DNA of 7,630 bases from Lachnospiraceae bacterium (lineage in GTDB: Bacteria; Bacillota_A; Clostridia; Lachnospirales; Lachnospiraceae). The stretch covers positions 1 through 7,630 of the forward strand of contig JAGBNT010000031.1 of NCBI GenBank assembly GCA_017634255.1, given 5' to 3'. The notes under the pieces were generated by a model that saw only the letters and a program-made list of their open reading frames with translations, did not search any database and had not been told where the DNA came from. Shown here in pieces: positions 1 to 5,832 of the stretch (positions within the stretch are counted from its first letter, which is position 1; every line of letters starts with the position of its first letter). The position numbers and the translations under genes were made by a program.

Positions 1-2562
1 CTCCACCTTCTCCTGCAGGATCTTGTCAAACACCTTTTCATCGGAGCTCATGATCGCCCTGTAGACCTCCGGGAGCTGGACTATTATCTCGGCTATCTCA
101 CTGTATCGGCCATCTTCGAAGTTCTTTAATCTGTCGATACCATTTTCCAGCTTTTCTTTGGCGGCTTTTATCTCTTCATGCTCCTCGCCGCTTAGTATCG
201 ACGGGATATATTTTGATATTTTGGCAAGCGCCATATCCCAGGTGCGAACGCCGTAGGCCTCGAGATTGATCCTTTCGCACTCAAGCCTTTCGTCCTCAAA
301 CAGATCCCCGTCCGTATTGATGAAGCCCTCTACCATCCAGTCGAATTTTTTGGCTATCTCATCGAGCCTCTCCTCAGGCACGCTGCAGTTTTGCAAAAGC
401 ATCTTAAGCTCGGCCCTTCGCTGCTCGTTAAGCTCCTTATTGACGACCTTCGCTATCTTCTTCCTGTTCTTTTCCAGTTCCGACTTCCTGCGGTAGATAA
501 GGTCGGTCTGCCTGTAGTGCTCAAGAGGGACTTCTCCGCCGTTTCCGATAGCAAGCAGGAACTTATCGTCAAAGGAATCGCCTATCTCCTTTATCCTGTC
601 GTTTTCCCTCTTCGCCCGCTGCCGGTGTATCTTCTTATTCTCTTCATCCGCCACCTTTCGCCTTGTGAGGTATTCCTCACGGGTTACCTTATCCTCGGTG
701 GACTCCTTGCCCTGCTCTATGAGTCTTAAGATCTCGTTTTTGTACTGCTCGGGTTTATATTCGCCGCAGCTAAGCCTCATCTCCTCGAGCCTTTCCCAGA
801 CGCTTGCGGGGATATTGAGGGCCTGGCTTGAGAAGATCGAGAGGAACCGTTTCTTAAAGGTCTTGCCCAGCACCTCCTCGGAAAAAAACTTCTCGTTCTT
901 CTTATAGTTGTCGGAGTATTGCTTCGCTATAGGCTTCCAGAATTTGTATTCATTTTTGTAGAGCTCCTCGGCAGATCCGTTTGTAATGGTCTCGACAAAG
1001 TGATCCTTCATCACCGGGAGTATGCCCGCATATTTCATAAGATCGTCGATCATGCCCTCTACCTTGACTTCCTGAGGTGAAACGTACTTTTTCCTGCTTA
1101 AATGCACCCCTACCTGGGTGATTATGGCGTCCGTCTTTCCGAAAAGCCGAAGCCCTGCCATCTCCGTGTTGAGTTTGCGCCTCACGGCTTCGCGAGTAGC
1201 CGATGAAAAATGCTGGGAGAGCTGTTCCTGAATCTCCCATTCGTCGTCCTCAATCTTTGCCCTAAGGTCAGAGAGTCTCTCCTCGAACTCCTTAGGGCTG
1301 TCAAAGAGAATTTCCTTTGCCTCGGGATAGGCATAGATGCTGTTTAATACCGTCTTGGAGTCATATCCTCCCTCAGTCGGGATGAGCTCGAGGAGCTTAT
1401 CTACCCTTTCCCTTGCCTCTGCTATCTCTTCCTTATTCACCTCGGCATACTGCGCCATAAGCTCCTTCGCCTTCTTGGCGATCTCCTCGGGCTGAAGGGT
1501 CAGGATGTCAGAATCCTCAATATGCGAGGCTATATATTTTTTAAGGTCGTCCTGCAGCCAGGGCATACCAAGGGTCGCGTCCTTATTGGCTTCAGCAAGG
1601 ACGGTTATGGTCATCTTATTTGCAAGCAGAAGGTTATTCTTGTCCATCAGCGCTGCAAGGAAGTCGTTCTTTTCATCCTTCGTCCGAATCTTCTCCGGAT
1701 TCCCAAGGAGCCTTAGGAGCTCCCCGCTGAAATTCCCCGCGAGCCATTCGCTCTGCGCCTTTTGTTCGGCAGCCTCATCGAGCTTCGGTCCGAATTGTCC
1801 GGTCTTTATGACCTTCATAATATCGAGCTGGCTCTTATCCAGCCTGAACTCGAGCTTACGCTCTTCGATCTCCTCCTTTGAGATCCCTTCGAGCTCGAGC
1901 TGCCGCTCAAGCTGCTCCTCCTCGTCCAGCTGGGCCACCCTCTCGTCCACCTTGACCTGTAGCTGGTCAAGGAGCATCTCCACCCTTTGGGCTATGTCGA
2001 GCCTTCGCTTACCGTTTTCGAAGAAATGATATTTACTGCCCCTTATGGAGACATAGTCATGCACGGACTGTTTGGCGGCATCTAAGACCTTGGCAAAATC
2101 CGTGGTCGTCACCTCCCCGTTTTCATCGAAGCTCCTGCCTCCGGTCACTGACAGGTCGAGGAGCTTGCTTAAGCTGTCAAACATATCCGTGAAAAGCTGG
2201 GATTTGGAATGTGTATCCTCAGCCAATACCTGCCGCAGTTCGTAGAGATCGAGGCTCCCGTATTCGTTTTTGTAATTGCTGTCGGATATGGACGCCTCGC
2301 CGGACTTCTCCCTGAAGGCGTTCACGACCTTCCAACGCTCGAGCTGCTTTTTATCGAATTTGACGTTGGTCTCCCTCTTCTTTTGCTCTTCCTCATAGGC
2401 CCCTATGAGGGCCTTGGAAAGATCGGCCTCCATCATGACATTGCTGCGCTGAAGCTGCTGGTTTGCCATCTGGTTTTGATTTATTTCAGAGGTCATTGTC
2501 GGAGCCATCTGAAAGGTATCCTTTTTAATGGTATTCTGCTTAAAAAGCTCGCCTTCTGCCAT
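1..2562 (-). CDS. Large acidic coiled-coil-rich protein of unknown function (3' end outside window)
   Basis: The minus-strand frame is open from an ATG at 2562-2560 to the window edge: 854 codons without a stop, so the true protein is longer. The start is set by AGGAGG at 2579-2574, 11 bases upstream. I recognise no family. The N-terminus (residues 15-45) is rich in Q, N, M and T and has no signal peptide. Residues about 190-250 are dense in E, L, K and Q with heptad-like spacing, so a coiled coil is likely; the rest is mostly predicted helix, with regular tryptophans and two further strongly charged stretches near 610-720 and 780-814. I see three cysteines and no membrane segment, so it is probably cytoplasmic and structural or scaffold-like. 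Codons favour GAG, AAG and GAC more than the right half of the window. It follows the GNAT-like gene after 83 bases and is probably cotranscribed with it. Confidence 0.9.
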   Translation of the reverse strand, partial: MAEGELFKQNTIKKDTFQMAPTMTSEINQNQMANQQLQRSNVMMEADLSKALIGAYEEEQKKRETNVKFDKKQLERWKVVNAFREKSGEASISDSNYKNEYGSLDLYELRQVLAEDTHSKSQLFTDMFDSLSKLLDLSVTGGRSFDENGEVTTTDFAKVLDAAKQSVHDYVSIRGSKYHFFENGKRRLDIAQRVEMLLDQLQVKVDERVAQLDEEEQLERQLELEGISKEEIEERKLEFRLDKSQLDIMKVIKTGQFGPKLDEAAEQKAQSEWLAGNFSGELLRLLGNPEKIRTKDEKNDFLAALMDKNNLLLANKMTITVLAEANKDATLGMPWLQDDLKKYIASHIEDSDILTLQPEEIAKKAKELMAQYAEVNKEEIAEARERVDKLLELIPTEGGYDSKTVLNSIYAYPEAKEILFDSPKEFEERLSDLRAKIEDDEWEIQEQLSQHFSSATREAVRRKLNTEMAGLRLFGKTDAIITQVGVHLSRKKYVSPQEVKVEGMIDDLMKYAGILPVMKDHFVETITNGSAEELYKNEYKFWKPIAKQYSDNYKKNEKFFSEEVLGKTFKKRFLSIFSSQALNIPASVWERLEEMRLSCGEYKPEQYKNEILRLIEQGKESTEDKVTREEYLTRRKVADEENKKIHRQRAKRENDRIKEIGDSFDDKFLLAIGNGGEVPLEHYRQTDLIYRRKSELEKNRKKIAKVVNKELNEQRRAELKMLLQNCSVPEERLDEIAKKFDWMVEGFINTDGDLFEDERLECERINLEAYGVRTWDMALAKISKYIPSILSGEEHEEIKAAKEKLENGIDRLKNFEDGRYSEIAEIIVQLPEVYRAIMSSDEKVFDKILQEKVE

Positions 2563-2573
2563 CTGTTGTTTTT

Positions 2574-2579
2574 CCTCCT
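2574..2579 (-). promoter_or_regulatory. Ribosome binding site of the large coiled-coil gene
   Basis: AGGAGG on the minus strand, 11 bases before the ATG at 2562. The spacing is slightly long, but this is the only strong site nearby. It fixes the start of the large gene. Confidence 0.8.
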
Positions 2580-2609
2580 GATCAAAGGGATTTTATCTCT
2601 GATAATACT

Positions 2610-2655
2610 TGTTCTATAGTAAACGGCAGATTTATCTGACGTTTACTATAGAACA
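2610..2655. repeat. 46-bp near-perfect inverted repeat between the two minus-strand genes
   Basis: The left arm TGTTCTATAGTAAACG (2610-2625) and right arm CGTTTACTATAGAACA (2640-2655) are perfect 16-base complements. After one mismatch (2626/2639), CAGAT (2627-2631) pairs with ATCTG (2634-2638), so each arm is about 22 bases around a very tight centre. The right arm covers the last two sense codons and the stop of the GNAT-like gene. No T-run follows on the minus strand, so it does not look like an intrinsic terminator. It could be an RNA processing or stability hairpin, an attenuator, or a protein-binding palindrome; the sequence does not decide. Confidence 0.9.
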
Positions 2656-3521
2656 GCATCATAGCTGATTTGTTCCTTTTCCACCCTGTATCCCTGTGTT
2701 ACCCTCACTACCGGCAGGTCTTCCTCAATCAGTGAGAGCAGGTCTTTTTTGCCGTTCTTTATCCTCTGAACCTTGAAGTAAGTCTCTTCGCCTGACTTGC
2801 TGTTCTCATACATCTTCTGGAAGGCAAAGGCCAGCATGGATAACAGGTCTTTTTTGTCATTGGGACCGTGGGCGATAAACAGCTCCGGTGAGAAATCTCC
2901 ACTAGCCGTACGGTGTATCATGAAGATGCCGTCCACATGGTCCTTACGGACTACAGCGCAGGAAACCGAGCCGTCATACCAGACCGGCGGAAGAAGCTCG
3001 ATGTCCTCTGCATTTTTATAGGGTTCAGAATCGGAATAGGACAGCAGGGCTTTGCTGATCTCCATTACCGACAGCTTCTTTAACGGGACGACAACGGAAG
3101 GAACCTTCGCCTTCCCCAGCTCCGTTTGAGCGAGATAGCTGACCGGCACGTATGCGAGCCAGTTGTCTGTATCCTCCAGCTCAAACCCCCTTGATCTGAA
3201 AATTTCTTTTGCCTTGTCGCTTAAGGGGAGGAGTTCCAGGGTGGAGGCCGCAACTCCGATTTCCCTGACCTGCCTTGTGTATTCTTCCAGGAGCTCCCTT
3301 GCGGTCATGCTGTCTACCGAACGAAAATATTGAATATGCGACATCGGAGTGCCGCCATCTCTCATATTCCACAGTATCCACGTCATGACGCCGCAGGCTT
3401 CCCCTTCCTCGGTGGTCGAATAGATTCCGCGGTAATACTCCCTTCCCAGATTTTCCAGTATATCCGGGTAGATCAACTCCTTACATTCATCCACGTTGTC
3501 GATCGTGATCGTGTGCAACAT
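2646..3521 (-). CDS. Tandem GNAT-like protein, probably lacking a standard acetyl-CoA loop
   Basis: A 291-residue cytoplasmic protein. Residues about 25-130 read as a GNAT fold: a strand with A42-C-G-V-M-T, a strand and helix at 61-88, and the terminal signature A104-K-E-I-F-R-S-R-G-F113 seen in many acetyltransferases. The usual Q/R-x-x-G-x-G/A pyrophosphate loop is missing; the corresponding place reads RSVDSMTARELL. A second similar alpha/beta half follows (about 180-280), with strands near SCAVV (187-191) and GIFMIH (198-203) and a helix near 222-239. It may therefore be a degenerate or non-catalytic double GNAT; this is inferred from pattern only. The start is supported by AAGGTG at 3535-3530, 8 bases upstream. 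It is first in the leftward unit with the large coiled-coil gene and diverges from a WYL regulator. Confidence 0.85.
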   Translation of the reverse strand: MLHTITIDNVDECKELIYPDILENLGREYYRGIYSTTEEGEACGVMTWILWNMRDGGTPMSHIQYFRSVDSMTARELLEEYTRQVREIGVAASTLELLPLSDKAKEIFRSRGFELEDTDNWLAYVPVSYLAQTELGKAKVPSVVVPLKKLSVMEISKALLSYSDSEPYKNAEDIELLPPVWYDGSVSCAVVRKDHVDGIFMIHRTASGDFSPELFIAHGPNDKKDLLSMLAFAFQKMYENSKSGEETYFKVQRIKNGKKDLLSLIEEDLPVVRVTQGYRVEKEQISYDAVL

Positions 3522-3529
3522 ATCTTGTT

Positions 3530-3535
3530 CACCTT
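3530..3535 (-). promoter_or_regulatory. Ribosome binding site of the GNAT-like gene
   Basis: AAGGTG on the minus strand, 8 bases upstream of the ATG at 3521. Confidence 0.7.
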
Positions 3536-3571
3536 ACTTTCTTAAGTTTTGGAGAAAACTCCGCAGATATG

Positions 3572-3600
3572 TATCAATTCTATCAATTTCCTATCAGTTT
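3572..3600. repeat. Three spaced TATCAA/TATCAG direct repeats, candidate operator
   Basis: TATCAATTC (3572), TATCAATTTC (3581) and TATCAGTTT (3592) are three consecutive copies of TATCARTT with 9- and 11-base spacing, about one helical turn. They lie beside or over the -10 candidates for both divergent genes. Such phased repeats fit a transcription-factor site; the adjacent WYL regulator is the obvious candidate ligand, which is an inference. Confidence 0.55.
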
Positions 3601-3660
3601 ACTATAATCAAAAGCATATTGGCAAGAATGGTACGCATAGATGATTCAAGTCAACAGATA

Positions 3661-3669
3661 TGGTAAAAT
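3661..3669 (+). promoter_or_regulatory. Extended -10 element for the WYL regulator gene
   Basis: TGGTAAAAT matches TG-n-TATAAT with one change in the hexamer. No clear -35 is seen 16-18 bases upstream, as is tolerated with an extended -10. Transcription would begin near 3676, giving a leader of about 20 bases before the start codon. Confidence 0.45.
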
Positions 3670-3682
3670 GTTGGCCAAAGTC

Positions 3683-3691
3683 AGGAAGGGG
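3683..3691 (+). promoter_or_regulatory. Ribosome binding site that decides the WYL regulator start
   Basis: AGGAAGGGG ends 7 bases before the ATG at 3699. The upstream in-frame ATG at 3660 has no such site and overlaps the candidate -10, so 3699 is the better start. Confidence 0.75.
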
Positions 3692-3698
3692 ATCTATT

Positions 3699-4685
3699 AT
3701 GCCTAAAGGGACGAAGCAGAAGCTGAAATTATACTATTTGAGCCGAATCATGCTGGAAAAGACAGATGACGAGCATGCATTGACAATGCCTCAGATACAG
3801 GAAGAGCTCCTGAAATATGGAGTGAGCGCTGATCGTAAAAGCCTTTATGACGATATGGAAGCCCTGAGGATCCTCGGAATCGATGTGATCGGTGAAAAGG
3901 AGGGAAGAGGCTATACCTACCATGTAGGAAAGAAGCATTTTGACATAGCAGAACTGAAGCTCCTTGTAGATGCCGTCCAGTCATCAAAATTTATCACTGA
4001 GAAAAAATCAAATGAACTGATAAAAAAAATCACTGCTATGGCGAGTAATTACGAGGCCGAACAGTTGAAACGGCAGGTGGTGGTGACTGGCCGGGTAAAG
4101 ACCATGAATGAGAGCATTTATTACCTTGTGGACGACATACACCGGGCCATAGCTCTAAACCGCCAGATATCCTTTGAATATATGCGGTGGAACACGGAAA
4201 AGAAGATGGTCCGGCGCAGAGACGGAGCATATGACGTAAGTCCCTGGGCTCTGACATGGGATGATGAAAACTACTACCTGATAGCCTATGATATGGAGGC
4301 TGGAAAGATCAAGCCTTTCAGAGTGGACAAGATGCGTTCTATACGACTGCTGGACAGGAAACGGGCAGGAAGGGATATTTTCAGGGATCTCAATCTTGCA
4401 TCCTATACGAAGATGAATTTCGGAATGTTTGGCGGCGAGCGGACAGAAGTTAAACTATCCTTTAAGGATGAGATTGCCGGAGTGATCCTGGATCGGTTCG
4501 GGAGAGATATAGATATCCGCCCGGCAAAGAAAAAGGGATGGCACGAAACAACAGTGACTATAGCCCTGAGTGAGCTATTCTATGGCTGGATATTTGCCCT
4601 CGGGACCAATATTAAGCTTGTAAGTCCCAAAATAGCAGTAGAGGGCTATAAGGAAGCAATAGTTTCTGTAGCGAAGATGTATTAG
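3699..4685 (+). CDS. WYL-domain transcriptional regulator
   Basis: A 328-residue DNA-binding regulator with the full three-part WYL layout. The N-terminal winged helix-turn-helix (about 5-78) has its probable recognition helix at V42-SADRKSLYDDMEAL and a wing at E68-GRGYTYHVG. The WYL ligand-sensing domain (about 140-220) shows ISFEY (157-161), SPWAL (181-185), the WYL-equivalent N191-YYLIAYD and FRVDKM (207-212). The WCX-like C-terminal domain (about 247-325) follows. Family members bind DNA as dimers and respond to nucleic-acid or nucleotide-type ligands, often controlling defence, repair or stress loci. It is read divergently from the GNAT-like/coiled-coil unit, which together with itself is its most likely target. 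The length is normal for the family. The start at 3699 is preferred over 3660 because of the ribosome binding site. Confidence 0.93.
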   Translation: MPKGTKQKLKLYYLSRIMLEKTDDEHALTMPQIQEELLKYGVSADRKSLYDDMEALRILGIDVIGEKEGRGYTYHVGKKHFDIAELKLLVDAVQSSKFITEKKSNELIKKITAMASNYEAEQLKRQVVVTGRVKTMNESIYYLVDDIHRAIALNRQISFEYMRWNTEKKMVRRRDGAYDVSPWALTWDDENYYLIAYDMEAGKIKPFRVDKMRSIRLLDRKRAGRDIFRDLNLASYTKMNFGMFGGERTEVKLSFKDEIAGVILDRFGRDIDIRPAKKKGWHETTVTIALSELFYGWIFALGTNIKLVSPKIAVEGYKEAIVSVAKMY

Positions 4686-4698
4686 ATCCTTAAAAATA

Positions 4699-4711
4699 TA
4701 TGTCAGACATA
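4699..4711. promoter_or_regulatory. 13-base palindrome upstream of the small ORF, possible operator
   Basis: TATGTC-A-GACATA is a perfect palindrome with a one-base centre, starting 14 bases after the WYL regulator stop. It overlaps a weak -35-like ATGTCA (4700-4705) that lies 17 bases from a weak -10-like TATAGG (4723-4728). It could be an operator for the two genes that follow; evidence is limited to symmetry and position. Confidence 0.35.
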
Positions 4712-4785
4712 AAAGGTATTTTTATAGGACACCTTACATAGTACCCTTGAGATATAGAAAGCTATTAAAAGCGCTTAAAGCGAAA

Positions 4786-4791
4786 AGGAGG
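4786..4791 (+). promoter_or_regulatory. Ribosome binding site of the 55-residue ORF
   Basis: AGGAGG is only 2 bases from the ATG at 4794 but 8 bases from the ATG at 4800, so the second ATG is the likely start. A short palindrome, CGCTTAAAGCG (4772-4782), lies just upstream. Confidence 0.8.
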
Positions 4792-4799
4792 CTATGGAA

Positions 4800-4967
4800 A
4801 TGGGTGTCACGGTAAAAAGCTTTTATAAAGTAATTGTAATGAAGGTGGATATCTTCGAGAGTGAGATCGTAGACGAAAAGCACTTCAGTTCGTCCGAAGA
4901 GGCAGCAAGGTTCTGTGATCATGTGATGAGCACAACAGATAACATGACCTTAATGGTAAGGATGTGA
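4800..4967 (+). CDS. Small hypothetical protein, 55 residues
   Basis: This short gene starts MGVTVKSFYKVIVMKVD and ends MTLMVRM before a TGA. The strong AGGAGG site with 8-base spacing supports translation. The sequence suggests a beta strand (FYKVIVMKVDIF), a second strand (SEIVDEKHFSS), a helix (SEEAARFCDHVMS) and a final strand (MTLMVRM), that is, a compact beta-beta-alpha-beta cytoplasmic protein. There is no signal peptide or membrane segment, and one cysteine. I do not recognise the family. It lies 114 bases after the WYL regulator gene and 31 bases before the secreted-protein gene, so cotranscription with the latter is likely. The in-frame ATG at 4794 would add two residues. Confidence 0.75.
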   Translation: MGVTVKSFYKVIVMKVDIFESEIVDEKHFSSSEEAARFCDHVMSTTDNMTLMVRM

Positions 4968-4986
4968 CCAGGAACGCCGGTTCTGG

Positions 4987-4993
4987 AAAGGAG
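4987..4993 (+). promoter_or_regulatory. Ribosome binding site of the secreted repeat protein gene
   Basis: AAAGGAG is 5 bases from the ATG at 4999 and 8 bases from the ATG at 5002. Either is acceptable; the GTG at 4993 overlaps the site and is rejected as a start. Confidence 0.75.
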
Positions 4994-4998
4994 TGCAT

Positions 4999-5550
4999 AT
5001 GATGAAGACGGCTCTTAAGATAATTGCCGGAGTTATTATCACAACACTGCTTAGCATTGCTATGAGTCTCCCGGCTGCTGCGTCCATACGAGATGGATTT
5101 GGTGAATTGCATATCAGGAATATTGCAAATTACAAGTTGAATATAAGGAAGGACATGTCCCCCTCTGATAAAAAGAGTAGTATCTTTGAATACAGCGAAT
5201 ATCAGAAGCAGCAGTTAAGGAATGCCGGACTTGAGGTCGATGTAAGCTGGGAGGAGATCAATCGTCGTCAGATCGAATACAGGAAGAAAAGTGAAAACAG
5301 ACAAGGCTCATATGAAACTACTGCTTCCTCAAATCAGGGTCAGGTGCAAAACAGAAATTATGGATTAAAAAACAGTTATGACGAATTTCATACTGCACCA
5401 ACTGATATACCGGCAAATGACGGATATAAGTCCGGCAATTTTGATGAATTGCACATAAACGAGAATTACAGGCAAAATATATGGCATCCGGAAAACAGAG
5501 GCGGCAGGCTGGAGGGATTTGATGAATTTCATTATCCGGATGAACTGTAA
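4999..5550 (+). CDS. Secreted protein with four F/Y-[DG]-E-[LF]-H repeats
   Basis: About 183 residues from the ATG at 4999 (182 from 5002). A clear signal peptide opens the protein: MMKTALK, a hydrophobic core (about 8-23) and a cleavage region at S23-LPAAAS, so the mature chain probably starts near residue 29. It has no cysteine, lipobox, sorting motif or further membrane segment, so it is probably released or loosely wall-associated. The mature part is polar and carries four degenerate repeats: GFGELH (33-38), SYDEFH (126-131), NFDELH (147-152) and GFDEFH (173-178). The first and third extend further (ELHI...N...Y..NI). A charged, probably helical stretch lies at about 60-100. I recognise no family. 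It follows the 55-residue ORF by 31 bases. Possible roles, such as a peptide precursor, metal-binding protein or surface ligand, are guesses. Confidence 0.85.
   Translation: MMKTALKIIAGVIITTLLSIAMSLPAAASIRDGFGELHIRNIANYKLNIRKDMSPSDKKSSIFEYSEYQKQQLRNAGLEVDVSWEEINRRQIEYRKKSENRQGSYETTASSNQGQVQNRNYGLKNSYDEFHTAPTDIPANDGYKSGNFDELHINENYRQNIWHPENRGGRLEGFDEFHYPDEL
5126..5532 (+). repeat. Degenerate coding repeats encoding [GSN]-[FY]-[DG]-E-[LF]-H?
   Basis: This span covers the repeat region of the secreted protein, with hexapeptide cores at residues 33-38, 126-131, 147-152 and 173-178. Cores three and four use similar codons (TTTGATGAATT), so recent local duplication is possible. The first core is separated from the others by the helical stretch; the last three cluster in the C-terminal third. 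Confidence 0.6.
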
Positions 5551-5612
5551 TATCTTATGTCATTGGGGATATACTATGCTTGGTTGGTACTACAAATAAT
5601 ATGTCAATTTAA

Positions 5613-5792
5613 ATAAGTGTGAAAAGTAATCGAAGAAAGGTACTTGACGGAAAGGGGAATATTTCACATGAGCAGGCAATAGAAAAGGCAAAGAAGGAAT
5701 ATGATGTCTTCCGTGTACGACAGGATAAGGAATATATGTCAGAATTTGATAAGCATTTTCATATTCCACATCCAACTCATAGATATCGTTAA
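5613..5792 (+). pseudogene. C-terminal fragment of a RhuM-family protein
   Basis: A frame opened by a TAA at 5610-5612 and closed by a TAA at 5790-5792 encodes about 59 residues with no usable start or ribosome binding site. Its core, VLDGKG-NISHEQAIEKAKKEY followed by FRVRQDKEYMSEFDK, matches my memory of the conserved C-terminus of Virulence_RhuM proteins (a G-x-I-S-H...A..KA..EY and S-[DE]-F-D-K pattern). Intact members are several hundred residues long, so the DNA-binding N-terminal part is lost. After FDKH the sequence (FHIPHPTHRYR) no longer looks like RhuM, so the 3' end may also be altered. RhuM genes are often carried in islands and beside restriction-modification or toxin genes, so this is probably the scar of a lost accessory gene. 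Confidence 0.75.
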
Positions 5793-5823
5793 AGCCTATT
5801 TCTTTTCTGTCGACTGTAGCAGA

Positions 5824-5832
5824 TGGTATAAT
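5824..5832 (+). promoter_or_regulatory. Extended -10 promoter element for the Nudix gene
   Basis: TGGTATAAT is a full TG-n-TATAAT. No strong -35 is seen 17-18 bases upstream (TTTCTG or TTTTCT). Initiation near 5839 would give a leader of about 70 bases before the Nudix start at 5910. Confidence 0.6.

Larger units (their letters stand above)
3522..3698. promoter_or_regulatory. Divergent promoter and operator region
   Basis: These 177 bases separate the GNAT-like gene (leftward) from the WYL regulator gene (rightward). Seen directly: TATAAT at 3603-3608 (plus); overlapping it, TATAGT on the minus strand (3606-3601) and a minus-strand TGATAGAAT (3591-3583) resembling an extended -10; an extended -10 for the regulator at 3661-3669; a direct-repeat array at 3572-3600; and an 8-base palindrome TTGGCCAA at 3671-3678. 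No good -35 box accompanies the -10 candidates. The start sites cannot be fixed by eye, but the density of signals suits shared control of both directions. Confidence 0.6.

Noticed and set aside
1132..1155. G-L-R-L-F-G-K-T in the giant protein (residues 470-477) matches the Walker A pattern
   Set aside because: It follows no hydrophobic strand, sits in a probably helical context, and no Walker B or other nucleotide-binding motif was recognised, so a chance match is likelier.
266..2619. Several plus-strand open frames, some over 100 codons, in the left block
   Set aside because: They lie opposite the continuous minus-strand frame, lack ribosome binding sites, and have compositions (Ser/Leu/Phe-rich) expected of the antisense of a Glu/Lys-rich gene.
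3545..3560. AGTTTT-GGAG-AAAACT hairpin upstream of the GNAT-like gene
   Set aside because: The stem is short and AT-rich with no T-run or known riboswitch features. It could be part of the leader but does not support a separate call.
3660..3698. Upstream ATG start for the WYL regulator
   Set aside because: It overlaps the extended -10 and has no ribosome binding site, whereas the ATG at 3699 has AGGAAGGGG at 7 bases and begins at the expected N-terminus of the domain.
4885..5112. Minus-strand open frames opposite the small ORF and secreted protein
   Set aside because: No ribosome binding sites, and the plus-strand genes have strong sites and a signal peptide.
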